Assembly: GCA_020746875.1 (NCBI GenBank) | Contig: JAGTJL010000003.1 | Span: 1,426,001-1,490,000, forward strand | Source: Rhexocercosporidium sp. MPI-PUGE-AT-0058 | Lineage: Eukaryota > Ascomycota > Leotiomycetes > Helotiales | DNA: 64,000 nucleotides | Direction: 5' to 3' | Part shown: positions 1 through 16,226 of the stretch, one piece after another | Layout: each line of letters opens with the position of its first letter | Position numbering within the stretch: the stretch's first letter is position 1 | The notes under the pieces: generated by a model | Told to the model about the DNA's origin: nothing | The model's input: the letters and a program-made list of their open reading frames with translations, nothing else | Databases searched by the model: none | Program-made: the position numbers and the translations under genes

Positions 1-1540
1 AACTCGCTAATAATTAATTATAAGTAATTAATAATAATAAGTTAAGTCCTTAAGAAAATCTAGAAAAGCTACGTTAACGACTCGGTAATAATTAAATAAA
101 AGAAGTAGCTAAGCGAAGGATTTTCCTTTATTACTACCGGAGCTCTTTTATATTAAGGACGAGTTTATATTCTTATACGGAATAAAGTGGACTTCGTTAA
201 AAAGTAATATAAGCTATCGGCTTATAAATACTAAAAGATAGCTAAGATATTATTAAAGCTTTTTAAGGAATATTACTTTTTAAAAATAAGAAAAGTAATT
301 AAAGACGTAATTTTATTTTATAATATATATATACGAAATAAGGCAAACTATTATGTATTATATAAACTCATAAAGTTACTAACGATACTGCCACGCTTAT
401 AAAAGTTAATTGCCTTAAACTTTATAATCGAATTATTATCCTCGAAGGATTCGATTACCGAGATTATTTACGATTTAATTTGCGTAATAACGGATAAGAT
501 AATAAAATACGCGTATATAATATTAATATTAGGCATATAAGACGTGCTTACGATAGCGTAAGTATTCTTTTAAATAATCTTCGCGAATCACGGAATATTA
601 AACGAGATTATTTTAAATAAAAACAAACTCTTTATTTCGAAGTTCTAAAAAATATTAATATTATTCTTAAGAATAAAATAGAAAATATTAATAGTATTTT
701 ACCCTTAAACCGACGGCTAAATAAAACGAATTAATTAAATAATAAAGACTTATTTTCGATATTATATAAATTATAAATAAGACGATTAAGTTCAATTACT
801 CTTAACCGCTTAATTTATATATAATAACGCGAATCAAAAGACTATTAAAATATCGCCGTTTTATACGAATTATAAGTATAACCTGACGGCATATAATATA
901 TTAATTATAAATCAAAAGACTGCGTATAAAGCTATATTATAAGAAAATAAGCTTAAATAACTATATAACGAATTATTAATAAATATTTTATTTATTATAT
1001 AAAGATTAGCTATTTATTATAATAAAAAGCGTAATATAAAATTAACGCTAAAAGAGAAGAATAAAGTTTACTTACTTAAGAAGAATATCGCGATTAAGTA
1101 ATTAAATAATAAATTAAATTATAAAAAGCTAAGATTATTTAAAATTACGAAAATTAAAAAACTAATTAATTATTAGCTAGTATTTCCGAAAACTATAAAT
1201 ATCTACTTAATATTCCACGTATTTCTCCTCGAACCAGCACCGCTTAAAGCATTATTAGCCCCTATTACAAAAGTATAACCGGTGAACCCGAACGTCGAAT
1301 ATAATATCGAAACTATTTTAAACTATTAGTATTTTCGCAGCGTTATTAAATACTTAATTAAATAGAAAGAGTACTTATAATCTAAGAATACTTAAGAACT
1401 TAAGTCTAACTTCCACTGCCTTAAGCAATTCCGAAGGTTCTATTCGCGAAACCCAGATCTGCTTAAAAGAATTCCCCGAAGTCGGGCAACGGCTCGTCCA
1501 CGACAAGGAAATCAAAAGAATCGCCAGCGGAAGGCGGAGT
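1..1540 (+). mobile_element. RIP-degraded Ty3/gypsy chromovirus pol remnant (integrase plus chromodomain)
   Basis: This is the 3' part of a Ty3/gypsy pol gene, cut by the left window edge and no longer coding. With stops ignored, one relic after another is readable. The zinc-binding HHCC region lies near 240-360, with cysteines turned to Tyr. The integrase core lies near 430-900, including a relic of the HPQTDGQTERxN motif at about 700-735 and NHGIL upstream of it. The segment LPKTMKIHPVFHVSLLEP is recognisable at about 1170-1240, followed by a chromodomain relic at about 1267-1445 (IKYLIK, stop, KEYL). Stops sit where the family has Trp or Gln (IK*KEYL, NT*EL, YP*TDG*IKRIN), as expected when RIP converts C:G to T:A. 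The sequence is strongly AT-rich and TA-rich. RNase H and reverse transcriptase would lie to the left. Confidence 0.88.
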
Positions 1541-1561
1541 AGGTGGTCAAGCGGCAGAAGC

Positions 1562-2083
1562 TTACTCCTCCCTTTCCGCTATCTCCCGCGCCTCCGCCTC
1601 CTCTAACTCATCTATACTTTTTAGACTACGACGGAGTATTTCGGCCCTTCGTTTCTTCAAGAACTTGCGCTGGCGCGCGAGGCGGTCTAGACGACCCTCG
1701 GCCGCGAGCATAGCCTCCGCGTACTGCTCACGGGCCTTACGCTCCGCAGCACGCGCGGCGCGCTCTTTATCCTCCAGTTTCTATTCTGCTCTCTCTAGAG
1801 CTTCCCAGTCGCTTATCGCAGGCATCTCAACATCGCATTTCTTTCCTAGACGAGCGCACTCCGAGTAACGAGTCGAGGCGCCGGTCGAGGACACGACGCA
1901 CGTCTTCCCGGTCTTCTCGCACAAAGAATAAGGCATGGTTTCGATTCCGGAGGACTCGATTCTTCGGGAGAGGGCCAGTCGTTCACGAATTTTCTTGTTT
2001 TGCTCAAATAGCATAATAAAAGAAGAAGACGGCCGTAAGTAATCGTCGATATTTCCTTTAGCATACTTAAGCGTAGGGACCAC
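1562..2083 (-). pseudogene. Broken repeat-associated ORF: cysteine cluster plus charged coiled coil
   Basis: One frame stays open from about 2083 to 1562 apart from a single TAG at 1781-1783, giving roughly 173 codons. The N-terminal half has a cysteine group of the form SLCEKTGKTC...YSECARLGKKCDV, which resembles a small zinc cluster. It is followed by DWEALERAE, the stop, and a highly charged Ala/Arg/Glu-rich coiled coil ending RSLKSIDELEEAEAREIAERE. The stop falls where Gln would fit (AE-Q-KLEDKERA), so CAG to TAG is the simplest explanation. Ascomycete genomes carry many copies of Cys-rich/coiled-coil ORFs of this type near transposons; that comparison is from memory. The start is uncertain: the most upstream codon available is a non-ATG one, so the true N-terminus may be missing. 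Function is unknown. Confidence 0.6.
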
Positions 2084-4096
2084 GCTAGGCTAAGAAGGGG
2101 ATAGTATTACGGACGCTCCTGGACGACCACCGGGTCCCAGGAAGAAATGTTCTAAGAGTCATTATAGTCCTAGGAACCGAATGGTTCCTAAGGGCACGGC
2201 TCCTAAAAGCCAACAAAGTCCTAGGACTTACTTATACTTAGAGCATTTCATTTATAATATAATCTTAAAAGTAGTATCGTAACCGCGGGTTTCCGCGACC
2301 ACGTATTACGTGACGAATCCTGGGATCTCGAGGGATCTTTAGGATCTTAGGATCTAAGGAGATCCATAGAAAACGAAGGTTTTATATAAGACTAGTACGT
2401 CTGCTATTAAATAAGAGCTTCGTGTTCAACTGAAAATAATATCTCAACTATATTAGTTATTGTTTATTCTACCGTACGTAATATACCTACTTCTCGATCA
2501 TTGAGATTAACACAACCCACCGTATTTATACCGAGTAAATACACGGACCGTGACAAGTATACGATTATAGCCGTTATATATAATAGACTTCGGCTTAGAT
2601 TTTTTATCTCTCTCTTTTCTTTACCTCTTTTATAACGTATTTAGCTTTATAATATTATATATTCGCGCCGCAGTTATTAGATCTTCCGTTGAATTCGTTC
2701 GCAGGTAGTCTAGAGCTAGCTAAAGCCGATTAGACGCTAGGTAATCACGTTATAAGATACTACGAGGCCCTAAAGAAAGTCGAGCTATTTTAATGAAAAT
2801 GCAAAGGTGAATTGTCGCGAGTTGTTATTATAAAAAGTAGTGGTTTTGGTGAGGTTCTCTTACAAAAACGCGCCTCGGCTAATGCTGAGCGCGGACAAAC
2901 TTGCTTTCCGCGGACATCTTGCTTTCCCCTACTTTGGAGCGGGCGAGAAAGTGGTGTGGTTTACACCCACTATTATATACGCTTCTCTTCTGGACTTCTT
3001 TAAAGGCCAGAGATTAATTCTTTAAATATATTTTTCCTTGAACTTTTACGAAGCTTTACTTACCGTGAACGACATCTGACAAGAACCGACTATTATCTCT
3101 TGAAAGCTTTATATTCCAGGAAGACAAAGTCTATCCATGAGATCAATCCCGCAACCCTCTTAATTGATCTGAATAACTACAAGTCTGAAAACGCCCCAAT
3201 GCGCCACACCACATTACAACCTGATGCCGACTGCGGATTCCACCATAGCCATCACGATCGAGCAGTCTCGTCACCAACGCCGCTCCCAAGTCCGAATCCA
3301 GATCCACAGTCGACTCCTCTCTCCAAACTCATGCACCATTAGCATGCTGTACACGGAAACGCAGGTAGTAATATAACCTCAGCTGATTCCCAGATTTTCA
3401 AAAAAGTTGTAACAACATCTCAAATCCAGGCGCCCAGCAACGGGTGGTTCCTCTTCGCGCAGCGCGAAAACAGCATCGTTGTAGAAAGGTAACAGAAGCT
3501 GTCGTTAAGTAATTTGTTTGGAAACTGGCGATGTTTGTGGAAGAAGAGAAGGGGAGCGGTTCGGCGAAATTGCTCGCAGGCTTTTTTATTCTCGGCAATG
3601 CACGTGACTCGGACAGCTAGCAGGGGTAAGGTAGGGACGGGAGTTCTAATTGGACCTTGGGCAACTGGCCCGACCTGATGTGGACCTCGTTCAGCCCCAT
3701 CCCACCGTGAACCACCGACCACCGATGGCTGGATTTCAAGGTGAATGTGGCCTTCCCAGTACCGACCACCTTAGTGATCCGCCAACCTACCTCCACTTAC
3801 CTATACACCAACCTACACCACACATACACCTACTCCCACTTCTACTCCTGCTTTGCCTGCGGTACTCCCCACTGTCCAGACGGTGACTTGGCTTCAAACG
3901 TATCTACCCACTCCCACGCGCCTCTCCTCTCTATCCCCTCGTCTCTGTTCTCCTCGACAAGATCATCAACCAGCTAGTCACCTCAAACAGCCACAGCAAC
4001 AACGCAGCGCAACCACAGTGAAAGCTGCCCCAGAACGCCCACTACCTACACCATCGACGAACCCATATCCTATCTGGCAACCGAGCCTCGTTCGCC
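2084..4096. other. Edge of RIP island and SEC23 upstream region
   Basis: Composition switches from very AT-rich to ordinary genomic near 2790-2800. Beyond that I see no ORF with family resemblance or splice support. The last 350 bases before SEC23 are C- and CT-rich (for example CCAACCTACCTCCACTTACC near 3783), a typical fungal promoter and leader composition. Confidence 0.6.
2311..2514. repeat. Possible solo LTR (TG...CA ends, internal TATA)
   Basis: A 204 bp stretch in the RIP island begins TGACGAATCC and ends AACACA. It contains a TATA-like TTTATATAAG at 2381-2390 followed by pyrimidine-rich sequence, as in fungal gypsy LTRs. No flanking 5 bp target duplication is visible, and the partner LTR lies outside the window or is absent. 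The stretch 2155-2365 just upstream is dense in CCTAGGA and GGATC motifs. Confidence 0.28.
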
Positions 4097-6731
<2,635 letters not shown>

Positions 6732-7227
6732 GGTAACTGAAGTTAGACATACAGGTTATCTCGGAGAAGATTACTGGGTAGGTTGTCTGGGATCAGGGAT
6801 CGCAATTCTCCCAAGAGCCCTTGCCTGCAGGCAATGCGGCGCAGATTTGGTGTACTAAAACATGGCTAGTTGATAGTATTGCGAGAATAATACCAGCCAT
6901 TCCAAAAATGGCGATGAGGGGTTCTATTTTCCTATTCCAATCTAGATTTTAACGCATAGCTGCTGTAGCCCATTGTAAGGTGAAATCATTTCGTAATCAA
7001 GTTCTTGGGAAAGCCGCCGGTCCTCAGTCGTTAGTAGTCGGGTACGGTAGATACTTGAGAGTCAGCTCAGCCTCACCTCAGCCTCGCTCCTCAAGTCGAG
7101 CTAGCGCCACCTAGCGCGTGTTAAGCGACCCTGCCTCGCCCACAGACTGACCGTGAAATTATTGCAAAACTTACGATTCTCGGCCAGAATTCTTCTCATC
7201 TCAGATCAATCAACATCAACCGCCATA
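6732..7227. promoter_or_regulatory. SEC23 3' region and RPL12 promoter
   Basis: This 496 bp gap between two co-oriented genes must hold the SEC23 terminator region and the RPL12 promoter. It has a CTCAGCC-rich tract at 7065-7110 and no ORF of note. No specific ribosomal-protein promoter box could be assigned with confidence. Confidence 0.5.
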
Positions 7228-8101
<874 letters not shown>

Positions 8102-9528
8102 ATGGTCAACGACGTATTTCGCAAGTTTTCCGGGCTCCATACTTCACAATAGGCTGTGCAAGCAATGGCATTGAATCCAGAACTGGCTCAGGTGCCCCGT
8201 GAATATTTCTCTGTGAACACTTGCCAAACACTCTGGCCCATAGCCCCTTCCCCCCGGGATAGGTTCACTCTGTGGTGCCGGCCTATTTTTGGAGCAAGAA
8301 GATAGATTGCTGTCCGATTACTCACCAAACCATCTCATCCTTTGGTCGTAGATGCGGTGGTCCATATCTTCGGTGAACACGCCAGTGGCAGGTGGGCGCG
8401 TCTAGTGAAAGTGTGAGAAATTCCGTAAGCAAACAGCCGATCACAATCGAACAGCCAGTTCCTCCGGGAAGATGAGAACTGAGCTGAGACCAGGGTGTTG
8501 CGAGATCTGCTGTTACTCGGTCGCCGTTAACGCTTGGAAGTGCCAATTATGTGCCGTTGCAGAAGAGAAGCATCCATCATGCCATGCCGCTTTTGCATCT
8601 CTAACCTTGACAAGTACTCTGGTCCAACAGCACGGTAGCACCGTCTATCTACCGTATTAATAGGACTGAGTGCAACACCATTGACCTTGTACTTGGACGG
8701 TGATTCTGCCTGCCCTGCGCCTGATGAACCTGGCTGCTAGCAAGAACTGGCAATCTAATAATGTCAATAAGATACCCAGCCACCCAGCCACCTACCTACC
8801 AACCTACTAAACCATGTTATGCTACCATGCCATGCCATGCTGACTGCCTCTGCCTCTGTCTCACGGGCTGACTGTGTATCGTTATCAGTAGGTATCACTG
8901 CTGCTACCATTATTATTCGCTCGGTGCAGTTGCAGTGCCGCGCCGCCTAAAACAGAACAAAACAGCAGAAGGCGTCGATCCCTGCAATTTTACCTGCGCC
9001 TGCGCCCGTCCGCCCGCCCTGTCCTCACTTCTTACTCACTCCCTTTCTCCCTCCTTCTCCATCTCCATCTCCTTCTCCTCCACCATCTCAACTGCGACCG
9101 TATCGTTCCTGACATGATTCTTATTGCTATCAGTTACCTCCTGTATTTTCTGACCTCCCTGCCTCCTCCCCTTACAAGCTCTTAGCGTGGACAGGCCACT
9201 GCCAGCCACCTGGCCTGCCTCCCCCCACCTCCAGGCTTCAACATCGAGGACGCTCACTTCTCCAGCGACTGCGACATCTTTGAATCTCGCAACACATCCG
9301 CGCCTAGCTCTGCTCGCCTCGTATATCAGCGTTGGATTAATCTCGGGAACGCCCAATTTGGGCCGTGGTGGTCTCTGAGCTCGAGATGATCAACAGAGGA
9401 AACGTTCCCCTCCTTCGTGCAGGCATTGGCACTTCCTGGATCTGAAAATTCGAAAACTCGCCTTGCTAGATGTGGTAAAGCAGTATAATATACTCGTCAA
9501 ATATTACAACCAGATCCAACCGCGGAAC
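8102..9528. other. Intergenic region, RPL12 to OGT
   Basis: No gene is supported in these 1.4 kb. Short repeats occur: CCACCCAGCCACCTACCTACC near 8780 and CATGCCATGCCATGC near 8828. A strongly pyrimidine-rich tract at 9029-9090 is the kind of CT-rich element often found upstream of filamentous-fungal genes. A non-ATG extension of the OGT frame begins at 9463, but the first ATG is at 9529. Confidence 0.55.
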
Positions 9529-12500
9529 ATGATTCCCCAAATTGCCCAACACCCTCGACATATATCGCAGCAGTTCGGAAACCAAGGATTTGCTACCCCT
9601 CCTTTCGATCTCCTCCCCCAACCTAGGAGACCCGACCGACTCGCGCCCCTCCCATTTCGAAGCTCCAGGAGTGACGGCTCATCACTTGCCCCTCCATATC
9701 GCGCATACCCAGTCGAGAATCAAGAGGCCCGGCGCTCCAGCCTTGCCTATGGAGCATCTGCCAACCATGGCTTTGCTGGGCAGTACAATGACCCTTCCGA
9801 GCACATGCTACGAAGGAAAACCCCAAATGGCACACTGGCTGCTGGCTATGATGGGACACCTGTGCAATGGTCCAGCAAAGCGCCTGCTTTAAAGCATGTT
9901 GTCCTTCCATTAGCGGGGAACCCCTCAAACCATAACGGGACATATTCTGCTCCAGTTTTGGATGACTCAAGGACAAGAAGAAGACCTGGGATTTCGGGCA
10001 GAAGCCATCAGCAAGCAAGCCAGATGGCCCGATTTAATGGGACCGAGCAAGACGTGCGAATAAGCCCAGGAGCTACACCTTGGCCGCACTCGCAATTCCC
10101 TTTGGATTCGTCGCAAAACGTATGGGATCACATTCGAACCCAGCGCACGGCTACTTTCTACCCGAATAATGGCATGCAGATCCCGACTGTCCTCCAACCA
10201 GCCTACCAGCCATCTCCTGGGCCAACTGCTTCTGACGATGGCGGTCTATACGGCCCATACTGGCCCGATGGCAGATTCGTTCCGTATAGACCTGCTGCTG
10301 TTAGAGACCAAGGAGGATATAGTCACCAGGTCACGTCTTTAAGTCAAAGATTTAATTACCAATTTGTTCCACCAACAGACCTCTTGCCCCCTTTTCGAAT
10401 GCTATCCTTTGGTGATGACCTGAACATGGTTGCGCATCCCGAACCCGCAAATTTCTCCACACAGAAATGCAGCATGGCCATTCCGGAAGACCTTTACGGA
10501 CCCCCAGTGGTGTTGCATACTGCCAATGCCAATCCCGCCCTTTTCACCTTGCCCGACGACTGTCGAACCCCTACGGCGCAGCCGCCGAGTAAATCCAGCA
10601 ATCCTCGATTCAAAGAGAAGACTCTCTCATGGGCCCATAGTATATATGTCGATCTTCTGGCCTTCCTCCATGAAAGCAGAAAGGAGAGTAGGAAGTCAAG
10701 ACAAAGTTCTGGCTTTCGAACCTACTCGAAGAATAGTATATATCCAAAACCGCCCCGTCAACCAGCATCTCACTTAGGATCAACCAACTGGTTGGAGGTG
10801 GAAGCCAGCGAGAACACCATGACGGGGCATCGAAGTCATCCCGGCGCTGAGCCGGCCTCCTGCCGAGTATTGTCTACTGAGAGCTTCAACGACTGGCAAG
10901 CGCCTGGAGGTTTCAGCGAGCCACGTTACGCAAGATCCTCGAACCAAGACATACCTCACTATATGTGTCGGTTACAGACATCTTCTCAAGCCCCCATCTC
11001 ACCACTGACCAAGGCGAAGGAGGCGTTGGACATGCTCACTCATCTTTGTGATGAGAGTGGCTGGTGCTGGATTGATGGCATGTTACTTGGGGGATGTCTC
11101 GCATATGGCCTTGAAGAGTACCATAAAGCTCTTGATTGGTACTCAAAGATCATTGCTCTTGATTCCAAGTAAGTTAAAAGGACTTTATTTGTTTGTTTGT
11201 TTGTTTGGTTTTTTGGGATCGCTCGACTGATTATTTTGGTCAGGCACGTTGAAGCAATCTCAAACCTTGCAGCGACGTTACTCTGCTTGAACCGACGCGA
11301 AGAAGCAGAGCAGTACTGGTTACAGTCAGTCAAGCTTCGACCAAGCTATTTTGAGGCAGTTGAGCATCTCATTGGGCTGCTCTGCGGCGACCACAGAGGA
11401 ACCGAAGCTGTCAACATCATCGAGTTTGTGGAGCGTTCGTTGCGACTGCCGAAGCCTGAAGAATCCGCAGACTATCTGAGCGAGACTTCAAGCAACGCGG
11501 ATCGCGAGTCGTGTGGATCAATTGGGACGACGACGGAAATGATTGCGTTAGATTATGATATTGACAGTGACCGGCCATTTTCCTTGCCACAAGCACGAGA
11601 GAGTGATGATCTATCAATGCAACCTGGGTTCGGGTCAAGCGGTTTTTCTATCCCGGGCTCAGAAAACGGGCGGATTCTTGCCTTGGTTCATGCTAAAGGC
11701 AACATGTTGTATGCTCTAGGCGATATCAATGGGGCCTCGAAAGCGTTCGAAGATGCCGTCCTCATCAGCACGGGACGAAGCTTTCATGGAATTCAGGATC
11801 TCATCAGACGGATTGTAAATGTCCTGTCGTTGGATGGATTCCACCCATTGCGTACTGATTTTAAATCCTCTCCCCAGCAAGCTAGCTCTTCACCACTGTT
11901 GTTGCCTCCGGATAAGGCTCTACAGACAGCACGGCTTGTATTCACCAGGAATGGCGAACTTCCAGGACTTCGACATGTACCCGAAGGCCTCGCTCGACGT
12001 GCTGCCGTCTCTACCACAAGCAACTCCCTTCTGTCTCTTGCCAAGATCTTCCAGGATGCCATGTCCAATAGTAGCTCTCGTCAAAGAATTTCGAGGATGC
12101 CAACAGGGGTAGGGGATATTCTGGCATTATATTACCTTTCTCTGTCGCTGCAGCCGAGCCCTTCAACTGCGAACAACGTGGGCATTCTCCTCGCCAGCGT
12201 GCAACAAGCGCCATCACAACGCCATCTTCAGTCAAGAGATTCCTCCACCCAGCCTACCATTCCCGGTGTTGTTCCAGGTAGCGGGGTTGCTCTTGCGCTT
12301 GCGTATTACAATTACGGACTCAACCTCGATTCTCGACATGCACACATATACACAAATCTTGGCAGTCTATTGAAGGACATTGGCCAGCTTGCAGCTGCTA
12401 TCACAATGTATGAGAAGGCCGTGGCTTGTGATGGCACGTTCGACATTGCTTTGGCCAATTTGGCAAACGCTGTCAAGGACCAGGGCCGCACGAGCGACGC

Positions 12501-14602
12501 CATCGGATATTACCGACGTGCGGTCGCGTCAAGTCCCGATTTCGCAGAAGCAGTTTGCGGCCTCGCAAATGCCCTCAACTCCGTTTGTGACTGGGCGGGG
12601 CGAGGAGGGGTGGTATTAGATGGCGGCAGGCAGGACAGGTGGCACGTCGATGAAACGGGGATGATAACAGATGCCAGATCAAACGGAGATGGCGGTGGTT
12701 GGATGAAATGTGTTGTTGATATAGTTGCAAAGCAGCTACAAGATGGTTCTGTTTGGGGCCGTGGAACTCTTATGGATCAAGCACTTCATCCATTTCTTCA
12801 ACAGCTGGAGGCAGCTGACTCTGGAGAACGCTGGCCAGCCGAGAAGAGGGACAGCATGCAGATGACACTTGGCTCGTGGGCGGGCCAGCGATGGGAAGGC
12901 GCGCGAGTGATACGACTAATAGAGCGAGCCATAAAGCGCGCTATGCATCGATGGTACCATGATAGGTATGTTATGAATCGGCGGTTGCCTCCATCGCAGT
13001 ATCCAAGGCCTCGAGTCCCTAGCAGTTTGACAGTTCCCACTGCACCAACTGTACTACCCTTCCATACTTTCACCTGTCCCCTTTCTGCCAAGGACATTCG
13101 AATGATCTCCCAGAGAAATGCCCTGAGGATATCTTGCTCCACTCTCAAAGCACCATGGATGCAAGGATCGGTTTTCCCCCCGCCTCCACCGCCGGCACCA
13201 TGCCTGAATGTTGGATATGTATCATCTGATTTCAACAATCATCCCCTGGCACATCTGTAAGTGTTTCTTGAAGAGCCTAGCTGCACGATCTGTGACTGAC
13301 TTGTTAGTATGCAATCTGTTTTCGGGCTGCACAATCCCTCACGAGCCAAAGCATTTTGCTATGCCACGACTGCAAGTGACCATTCGATCCACCGTCAACA
13401 GATCGAAAGAGAAGCACCAGTCTTCAGAGATGCTAACGGGTGGTCAGTGGATCATTTGGTCCAACAAATCGTCAAAGACGAAATTCATATTCTCGTCAAC
13501 CTTAATGGATATACCAGGGGTGCAAGGAACGAGGTGTTTGCTGCTCGGCCCGCACCAATCCAAATGTCATTCATGGGCTTCGCGGGGACGCTTGGGGCCG
13601 AGTGGTGTGATTATCTCTTAGCAGACAAGACAGCAATCCCTCCGGACACTCTTCGACCGTGGAGAAGAAACATTGATTTAGAGGATCAACTACTAGATCA
13701 GCAGTCTCACGAAGAGGAGGGATGGGTCTATTCCGAGAACATCATTTTCTGCCGAGAAACGTTCTTCTGCTGCGATCATGCTCAATCCGAACCTCGTGAG
13801 AAGCAGCTTTCCTGGGATGAAGAGCAGTCGAGGAGATGGAAAATGCGCAAGGAGTTATTCCCCAGCCTCTCTGATGATGCGATCATCCTTGGGAATTTTA
13901 ATCAACTGTACAAGGTCTGTCCATCGTTTCTACATGATATCTGGTCGGTATGCTAACAGGCAGTAGATTGAGCCAACAACATTTCGAACATGGTTGAGGA
14001 TCTTAGACAAAGTTCCCAAAGCAATTTTATGGCTCCTTCGGTTCCCCGATCTCGGGGAAAGTAACCTAAAACGGACAGCCCAGGAATGGGCCGGGGAAAA
14101 TGTGGCGTCCCGAATCTGGTTCACTGATGTGGCTCCAAAGCATCAACACATTTCCAGAGCTCGCGTGTGTGACCTGTTTCTGGACACTCCCGAGTGCAAT
14201 GCTCACACGACAGCAGCGGATGTTCTATGGTCAAGCACTCCTTTGTTGACTCTGCCTCGCTACAAGTACAAGATGTGCTCAAGAATGGCAGCTTCTATCC
14301 TCAGAGGTGCTCTCCCCAGGGGTAGCGAGGGCCGCAAAGCAGCGGAAGACCTCATTGCTGCAGATGATGCCCAGTATGAAGAGTATGCAATAAAGCTTGC
14401 CAGCGGCCTCTCGTACAGGATGAATTCCTCTGGCTATGGGGACGGCGTTGGGAGACTCGGGGAGCTCCGTAAGCTTTTATATGACAGCAGATGGACATGT
14501 GCACTTTTCGACACGAGGAGGTGGGTTTCGGATCTAGAATCTGCCTATGATGAAGCCTGGCGAAAGTGGGTGGCAAATGAGGGGGGTGATATATATTTAT
14601 GA
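9529..14602 (+). CDS. TPR-containing O-GlcNAc transferase-like protein (GT41)
   Basis: GT41 enzymes move a sugar from a nucleotide-sugar donor (classically GlcNAc) to Ser/Thr of nucleocytoplasmic proteins. Four exons: 9529-11168, 11244-13256, 13308-13914 and 13967-14602, totalling 4896 nt and 1631 residues. Residues 1 to about 490 are low-complexity, Pro/Ser-rich and probably disordered. TPR-like helices occur at about 500-600 and again at about 900-1000 (HIYTNLGSLLKDIGQLAAAI, FDIALANLANAVKDQGRTSD). The catalytic half starts near 1205: YVSSDFNNHPLAHLMQSVFG carries the family His, HILVNLNGYTRGARNEVFAA follows, then NFNQLYKIEP with the donor-binding Lys (about 1420), LWLLRFP, and LDTPECNAHTTAADVLW with the HTT motif (about 1500). 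Intron 1 carries a (GTTT)n tract. The donor sugar and acceptors cannot be told from sequence. Confidence 0.93.
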
Positions 14603-16226
14603 TACCTCGGCAGCTTTGGGACATCATAGACTCATTGGGGCGGCGTTGGATTTGATATGAATATGAATGCAGATTTTGATTTAGGCGCTGCAGCGATGGA
14701 GTAAAAGGAAAGCGGACATGGAGTAGGAGGGATGGAGTCAGTGGCTCATCGTTGACGGCATGCTATATACCCAAACATTTTCGCTCTTTACAATGAAATA
14801 GAACACTTCTTCTATGTATGTGTATGGCTCTTGGTAGAGATTGAGAATTGTTGATAAGCCATTCGATGTATTCGAGGGCTTCAATGAGGATGATGATTTA
14901 CACCGTGTTGTTAGACATCCCCGAATGCGGACTGAATTATTATGAACATGGATACAGGCAAGGGTACGAGGCCCGAGGTCGGCTAAAATAGGGGCTGGTA
15001 ACTGCCTCGGTTCTCCCACTTAAACACAATATTTACTTTTCTCCCGTTCCGCTACAAGGGTTTGCAAAAAATGTGAGTTTTTGCCAGACTTGCATAACTG
15101 GTAACACTGTGCGTGATATCGCATGTTTATCCCAGAAAAATACCTACCTTGATCTATAATGTGGACAGGGCGTCAGAGTTAATACTGTGTTCGCTCTAAA
15201 GCTGAGGCTGAGGTACTCAACTCAGGGGGCTCGTCTAGTTAAGTCTACGTTTCATTCATTGGCTAGGAAGTTTGCATTAAGTATTGCTTCATTTAACGCA
15301 CCTCGCTACAAAGATGGCTTGACCCTGGTTGTTTCGCGACATTGTCTGATTTGTTGCCTCTTCGCCGTTTTGCCATCTCGGGAGGTGCGCATGGCAAGGT
15401 TCTCCTTGCACAGGATTGGGTCATCTAGCTAGTGTGAGATGGCAGATACTCCCGTACCGTGCAGGTGTTATTATATTCCCAACAATTGCAACCGAAAGGT
15501 GCTTGATAGAACACCGTTTTTACTTTAAGGGTCGCACCGTGTCTTGTGGTTATGGTGGCCTGCTTGGGACTGTTTTGATGGAACAAGGTGCTAGGTTAAA
15601 CCGAACAGCCTTGCTATTCTCCTATACAGGTACTCATTCAAGGACAAAGACTCAACAGCTACCAGCTGTCTCTAAAGAGTCCTTTAATCGCAGGCTGTGT
15701 CCATACTGGGATTATCGGTGCCACTTTGGATCCTGTAGTTTACGATTATAGTCGTCGTGACTATCAGTACCAAAAGAACTCGTCAGAAGACCCGTATACA
15801 TGAAGATGCCAGAGAATTCCAGGTGTCACAAAACAGGGCCTTGGAAATAATTTCAAATTCGTATCTGGAAATGATTAGGGTTCGAAGGGATTGAACAATA
15901 ATGCCAAATGGTATTCCAAGGTATAAATTTAGGAGTTTCTTGAATTCAAACAGATCTTCATATACACAGGAATACATTGAATATTGATATGTTGAGTGGG
16001 TATCTGGCTAACAAACATACAAGGTATTATAGGATCAATGTCCTTGTTCGTGGATACAAAAGAAAGACGTTGCTCATGAAACGCATCTGCGCGTGTGTAC
16101 TATATTTTCCCCATCCCTGACGGTGAATTTTAGAGACGCCTGACGGAGTAAGTCTGACCCGTGGATTCCAGAAAGTCCAACCCTCCATTTATGATCCCAT
16201 TATACACGTGAAAACTCCTTCGGGCG
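14603..16226. other. Convergent intergenic region between OGT and flbD-like gene
   Basis: Both neighbouring genes end into this 1.6 kb. Only short unsupported reading frames were seen, and none resembles a known family. It presumably contains both 3' UTRs. Confidence 0.5.
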
